Assembly: GCA_963708575.1 (NCBI GenBank)
Contig: CAVPTB010000003.1
Coordinates: 1,134,482 to 1,198,481, forward strand
DNA length: 64,000 nt
From: DASVWZ01 sp963708575
GTDB taxonomy: Bacteria; Acidobacteriota; Terriglobia; Terriglobales; Acidobacteriaceae
Direction: 5' to 3'
Made by a program: the position numbers and the translations under genes. Below the pieces are notes generated by a model. That model saw nothing but the letters and a program-made list of their open reading frames with translations. It did not search any database and was not told where the DNA came from. Positions 60,313 to 64,000 of the stretch are shown one piece after another; positions within the stretch are counted from its first letter, which is position 1; every line of letters starts with the position of its first letter.

Positions 60313-63300
60313 TTGAGCCACTCTTATCGATGGATCTCGGTCCTTCTGCTCGTTCTTATTGGGTGCGCGTCTTTGGCGAACGCCCAGCAAATTGACCCGA
60401 AGTATTTTCAGGAGATGCGGTGGCGCTCCATAGGGCCCTTTCGCGGAGGGCGCACCGTCGCTATCAGTGGTATCCCGGGTCAACCGAATGTCTTCTTTAT
60501 GGCTCCAAATAACGGTGGCGTGTGGAAGACAACGGACTATGGCCGCACATGGAACCCTATATTCGACGATCAACCGACCGGTTCGATTGGCGCCTTGGCC
60601 CTAGCCCCCTCGAATCCGGATGTTATTTATGTTGGTAGTGGTGAGGGTCTCCGACGGCCTGACCTCTCAACCGGAGACGGAATCTACAAGTCATTGGACG
60701 GCGGACGTACTTGGACTCATCTTGGCTTAAGGGATGGCCAGCAGATCGGATCAATCATCGTCGATCCACATGATCCGAATCGTGTTTTCGCAGCTGTAGT
60801 CGGTCATCCGTATGGGCCGAATGAAGAGCGAGGCGTCTTTCGGTCCGTAGACGGCGGTTCGACATGGCAAAAGGTTTTGGGCAAGGACGATAACACCGGT
60901 GCTATCGATCTCGCTTTCGATCCCACCAATCCACAAACTGTTTACGCCGATATGTGGGCGTCTCGTCGTCCACCGTGGACTGCCGGCAATTCTTACAGCG
61001 GACCCGGCAGCGGCTTATACAAGTCGACGGATGGAGGTTCGACATGGCAGCAACTTACCAAGGGCCTGCCGGGGTGGGCCGATCATCTTGGCAGGATAGG
61101 ATTCACGATCGCTCCCGGCGATCCGCGCCGCATGTATGCGTTGGTGGACTCCCCCAAGGCGGGCGGACTCTATCGCTCGGAAGATGCCGGAGACAGTTGG
61201 ACTCGAGTGAATCCCGATGACCGGCTTTGGGGTCGTGGAGACGACTTCGCGTGTGTGCGCGTTGACCCGAAGAACGAGGAAGTGGTTTACGTCGCCAACG
61301 TCTCTACCTACCGCTCGACCGACGGCGGCCATTCCTTCACAGCCATCAAAGGCGCTCCTGGAGGCGATGACTATCACACGATCTGGATCAATCCCGACAA
61401 TCCGCAGATCATCGCGTTGGCAGTCGATCAAGGAGCCACGATCAGTGTGAATGGAGGAGAGACTTGGAGCTCCTGGTATAACCAGCCGACGGCTCAGTTT
61501 TTTCACGTAATCACCGACAATCAGTTCCCATATTGGGTTTACGGTGGCCAGCAGGAGAGCGGCAGCATCGGGACCGCTAGCCGGAGTGATAGTGGCGAAA
61601 TCACTTTCCGCGATTGGTATCCCGTCGGAGTGGAAGAGTATGGCTACGTCGCTCCCGATCCACTCGATCCCAACATGATTTACGGCGGCAAGGTCACCAG
61701 GTTTAATCGAGCCACTGGTCAAACGCAGGACATTTCGCCCGTCGTACTGCGCACGGGACAATACCGCTTCAACCGTACCGCTCCCCTCATCTTCTCGCCG
61801 GTCGACCCCCATACGCTCTATCTCGGATCAAACGTTCTTTTCAAAACACGCGATGGTGGTAACAGTTGGCAAATTATCAGTCCGGATCTCACGCGCGAAG
61901 ATCCAGGTGTTCCTCAAACACTAGGAGTTTTCGTGGAATCCGATCCGGGGAAGGGTAAACATCGCGGAGTGATCTACTCAATCGCGCCGTCGCCGAAGGA
62001 TGGAAATCTGATTTGGATCGGAACCGATGATGGGCTGATTCAGGTGACACGGGATGGAGGAAAAACCTGGCAAGACGTTACGCCACCAGAGCTGACAGCT
62101 TGGAGCAAGTTAGCTCAGATGGATGCCTCGCACTTTGACACCTCCTCGGTGTACGCTGCAGTAAATCGCTTTCGGCTCGACGACCTGCATCCTTATGTCT
62201 ATCGTACGCATGATGGCGGAAAATCCTGGCAGAAGATTGTGAAAGGTTTGCCTGACAACGAACCCGTCAATACGGTCCGCGAAGATCCGGAACGCAAGGG
62301 ACTTTTGTTTGCAGGAACAGAACGCAGTGTCTATGTGTCGTTCGACGATGGCGACCATTGGCAGTCGCTGCGACTCAATCTACCTGCCTCCTCAATCCGC
62401 GACCTGGTTGTTCATAAGGACGATCTGGTGGTCGGTACGCACGGCCGTTCCTTCTGGATCCTCGACAACATCACGCCGCTTCGACAGCTCAACGAGAAAG
62501 TCGTTCAATCCGCCGCGTATCTCTTTGCTCCGCAACTCACCTATCGACTGCGACGAAACAACAATACAGATACGCCTCTCCCACCCGAAGTTCCGGCTGG
62601 CCAGAATCCGCCCGACGGAGCGATGCTTGACTATTACCTGCAATCTGTAAGCCCAACTCCCGTCCTTCTGGAAATTACCGATGAAGCTGGCAAGTTGGTC
62701 CGGCGATTTTCCAGTGATGACAAGCTTGAGGCCGTGGATCCCAACGAACTTAACATCCCCAGCTATTGGATTCGAACGTCCCACGCACTTTCAGCCCAAC
62801 CCGGCATGCATCGCTTTGTGTGGGACTTGCATTACCCCGCACCTGATGTTCTCGAACATGAGTTTCCTATCTCCGCAATTCCCCACGACACGCCGCGGTA
62901 TCCACTCGGTCCTGCCGTGTTGCCTGGTCGTTTTACCGTAAAGCTTACGGTGGGGGGAAAGACCATTACTCAGCCGCTCGAAATCAAAATGGACCCACGA
63001 GTAAAAACTACGGCTGCGGGATTACGCCAACAGTTCGATCTGGAAGTGAAGATCGTTGATGCACTGCATCGTGATTACGAGGGCATCCAGCAGGTACGCA
63101 GCCTTCGCGATCAGCTGGAAGCTTTCCAGAAAAACAGCACTCAACAGTTCGCCTCAGAATTGGCGGAACTCGATGCGAAGCTCGGCGACATTCAGGGAAG
63201 CGGTGGAGGTTACGGAGCGGCCTTCCTCAGCACACCCCAAGGAAGAGGCTTAGCGCGGCTGAATGCCGGATTAAGTCAGCTCTTGGGCATCGTCGATAGT

Positions 63301-63519
63301 GCCGATATGCCGCCGACTACTCAGGCTGTGAAGGTGTTTGCCGACGTGGAGACGGCGCTGAATGGGCAACTCTCCAGTCTGGACGAGATTCGGAAAAAGG
63401 AGATCCCGGCTCTCAATACCAAGCTGAAGCAAGCAGGATTGTCTCCCCTGAAGCTCGAGTCAACCGTCATTCTCGAACCGGAATGGACAAACCCTGAAAA
63501 AGCAGCAGGCGAGGAATAA
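60313..63519 (+). CDS. Large secreted BNR/sortilin-type beta-propeller protein
   Basis: The protein is about 1068 residues. A signal peptide (SHSYRWISVLLLVLIGCASLANAQ) is followed by tandem BNR-type blades with the Asp-box pattern: GGVWKTTDYGRTWNP, GIYKSLDGGRTWTHLG, VFRSVDGGSTWQKV, LYKSTDGGSTWQQL, LYRSEDAGDSWTRVN, then LFKTRDGGNSWQI. It is often annotated as a glycosyl hydrolase, but no catalytic residues can be shown. The C-terminal 350 residues hold a helical part (DLEVKIVDALHRDYEGIQQVRSLRDQLEAFQKN). TTG 60313 has GGAGG seven bases upstream and starts the signal peptide, so I prefer it to the ATG at 60286. The stop codon lies in a hairpin loop. Confidence 0.85.
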   Translation: MSHSYRWISVLLLVLIGCASLANAQQIDPKYFQEMRWRSIGPFRGGRTVAISGIPGQPNVFFMAPNNGGVWKTTDYGRTWNPIFDDQPTGSIGALALAPSNPDVIYVGSGEGLRRPDLSTGDGIYKSLDGGRTWTHLGLRDGQQIGSIIVDPHDPNRVFAAVVGHPYGPNEERGVFRSVDGGSTWQKVLGKDDNTGAIDLAFDPTNPQTVYADMWASRRPPWTAGNSYSGPGSGLYKSTDGGSTWQQLTKGLPGWADHLGRIGFTIAPGDPRRMYALVDSPKAGGLYRSEDAGDSWTRVNPDDRLWGRGDDFACVRVDPKNEEVVYVANVSTYRSTDGGHSFTAIKGAPGGDDYHTIWINPDNPQIIALAVDQGATISVNGGETWSSWYNQPTAQFFHVITDNQFPYWVYGGQQESGSIGTASRSDSGEITFRDWYPVGVEEYGYVAPDPLDPNMIYGGKVTRFNRATGQTQDISPVVLRTGQYRFNRTAPLIFSPVDPHTLYLGSNVLFKTRDGGNSWQIISPDLTREDPGVPQTLGVFVESDPGKGKHRGVIYSIAPSPKDGNLIWIGTDDGLIQVTRDGGKTWQDVTPPELTAWSKLAQMDASHFDTSSVYAAVNRFRLDDLHPYVYRTHDGGKSWQKIVKGLPDNEPVNTVREDPERKGLLFAGTERSVYVSFDDGDHWQSLRLNLPASSIRDLVVHKDDLVVGTHGRSFWILDNITPLRQLNEKVVQSAAYLFAPQLTYRLRRNNNTDTPLPPEVPAGQNPPDGAMLDYYLQSVSPTPVLLEITDEAGKLVRRFSSDDKLEAVDPNELNIPSYWIRTSHALSAQPGMHRFVWDLHYPAPDVLEHEFPISAIPHDTPRYPLGPAVLPGRFTVKLTVGGKTITQPLEIKMDPRVKTTAAGLRQQFDLEVKIVDALHRDYEGIQQVRSLRDQLEAFQKNSTQQFASELAELDAKLGDIQGSGGGYGAAFLSTPQGRGLARLNAGLSQLLGIVDSADMPPTTQAVKVFADVETALNGQLSSLDEIRKKEIPALNTKLKQAGLSPLKLESTVILEPEWTNPEKAAGEE

Positions 63520-63536
63520 ACCTCGCCTGTCAGTAT
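63507..63536 (+). terminator. Stem-loop enclosing the stop codon of the BNR gene
   Basis: AGGCGAGG (63507-63514) pairs perfectly with CCTCGCCT (63521-63528) around the loop AATAAA, which contains the TAA stop codon (63517-63519). A weak T-rich stretch follows. It may terminate transcription from both sides, as the convergent AhpD gene ends 26 bp away. Confidence 0.6.
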
Positions 63537-63561
63537 TTATTAATAGTCTGTTTATATAGAG

Positions 63562-64000
63562 CTACGCGCTCACGGGTTGAGCAGCTTCGACTTTCGCGGT
63601 GTCGAAAGCAACGGCCAAGCCATGGATAACTGCCGCCAATCGAATGGCCGCGAGTACGCCTTCCTCGCTAAGTCCTTTTTCTCGGAGAACTTTCTCATGT
63701 GAATCAACGTAAGCCGCACAACCGTTGATAGCAGAGACAGCTACCGACCAGAGTTCGAAATCGACCGGGTCAATTCCGTGCGACCGGATGATATTCATCC
63801 TCAATCGCGCTGGCATCGTACGATACTTCTCATTCGCAGTCAGATGCCCGAACCGATAGTAGATGTTATTCATTCCCATGATTGCCGCAGCACCTTTGGC
63901 CGCCTCCAAAGCCTGCGGCGAAAGATGTCCAGAACTTCGACCAGCACAGCCTGTGTGAATTCTAGATTTCGTGATGCCACAGCGCTGGCGACTACGGTTC
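63562..64000 (-). CDS. ahpD: Alkyl hydroperoxidase AhpD-like protein, partial and frameshifted
   Basis: The C-terminal half reads LSPQALEAAKGAAAIMGMNNIYYRFGHLTANEKYRTMPARLRMN and INGCAAYVDSHEKVLREKGLSEEGVLAAIRLAAVIHGLAVAFD, typical of AhpD in the carboxymuconolactone-decarboxylase fold. The upstream part (TVVASAVASRNLEFTQAVLVEVLD) is in another frame; adding one base near 63927 joins them as EVLDHLSPQALEAAK. The gene runs off the right edge. The AhpD redox motif is normally CxxC; here it reads C-A-A-Y, so the second cysteine is absent while the downstream histidine (SHE) remains. Either the protein has lost its disulfide chemistry or a base is wrong. Confidence 0.75.
   Translation of the reverse strand, partial: NRSRQRCGITKSRIHTGCAGRSSGHLSPQALEAAKGAAAIMGMNNIYYRFGHLTANEKYRTMPARLRMNIIRSHGIDPVDFELWSVAVSAINGCAAYVDSHEKVLREKGLSEEGVLAAIRLAAVIHGLAVAFDTAKVEAAQPVSA

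Overview
The window looks like a chromosomal segment of a soil-type Acidobacteriota (inference, close to the Terriglobales/Koribacter kind). The basis is moderately high GC and the gene repertoire: CehA-type hydrolases on TolB propellers, BNR/sortilin-type secreted giants, a kelch propeller, FixK-like and NarL-type regulators and a small-FlgD flagellar operon. No insertion sequence, prophage, rRNA or CRISPR array was seen. One tRNA (Pro, anticodon CGG) is present. At least two genes read an in-frame UGA as selenocysteine, so the organism must have Sec machinery elsewhere in the genome.

Layout. 1-3.3 kb: a secreted propeller/metallohydrolase that runs off the left edge, and a divergent NAD(P)-binding epimerase-like gene. 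3.4-11.8 kb: a small unknown gene, an AsmA-like protein and a tripartite RND efflux operon (pump, adaptor, outer-membrane channel). 11.8-16.8 kb: a SET-domain protein, a zinc-ribbon protein, a Crp/Fnr-type regulator, two response regulators and a CHASE3-PAS histidine kinase. This is a FixLJ-FixK-like arrangement with two copies of one 18-bp palindrome. 17.4-25.4 kb: an operon joining a cyclic-2,3-diphosphoglycerate-synthetase-like P-loop protein, ornithine carbamoyltransferase, carbamate kinase, aspartate carbamoyltransferase, ornithine aminotransferase and a malic enzyme/phosphotransacetylase fusion. 25.6-39.4 kb: flagellar hook, export and switch genes (fliK flgD flgE fliN fliO fliP fliQ fliR flhB flhA, sigma, fliM, a fliN/fliY-like gene, an MshEN protein, cheY, cheX). 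39.4-46.6 kb: a CBM9-like protein, a zinc-ribbon protein, a TPR protein, tatA, an amino-sugar catabolic pair, tRNA-Pro and an MFS exporter. 46.7-52.6 kb: a respiratory Tat-exported selenocysteine formate dehydrogenase (fdnGHI-like) and fdhE. 52.7-58.3 kb: an exported beta-carbonic anhydrase, a deiodinase-like selenoprotein, and an alpha-galactosidase/LacI/sugar-permease module. 58.5-64 kb: a kelch protein, a BNR-repeat protein and an AhpD that runs off the right edge.

Sequence quality matters here. Eight places show a clear one-base shift between two halves of a conserved protein (near 1532, 28416, 30131, 30573, 32029, 49254, 50249 and 63927). They occur in unrelated genes and restore perfect family motifs when one base is added or removed. 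I read them as consensus errors rather than decay, but this cannot be proven from one sequence. The two selenocysteine sites are different: both halves stay in the same frame, and each UGA is followed after 11 nt by a stem-loop with a guanosine at the start of the loop.

The strongest leads are the membrane-anchored deiodinase-like selenoprotein, the carbamoyl-phosphate-centred operon with its cDPGS-like protein and a CRP-type dyad upstream, and the shared palindrome of the FixLJ/K-like circuit.
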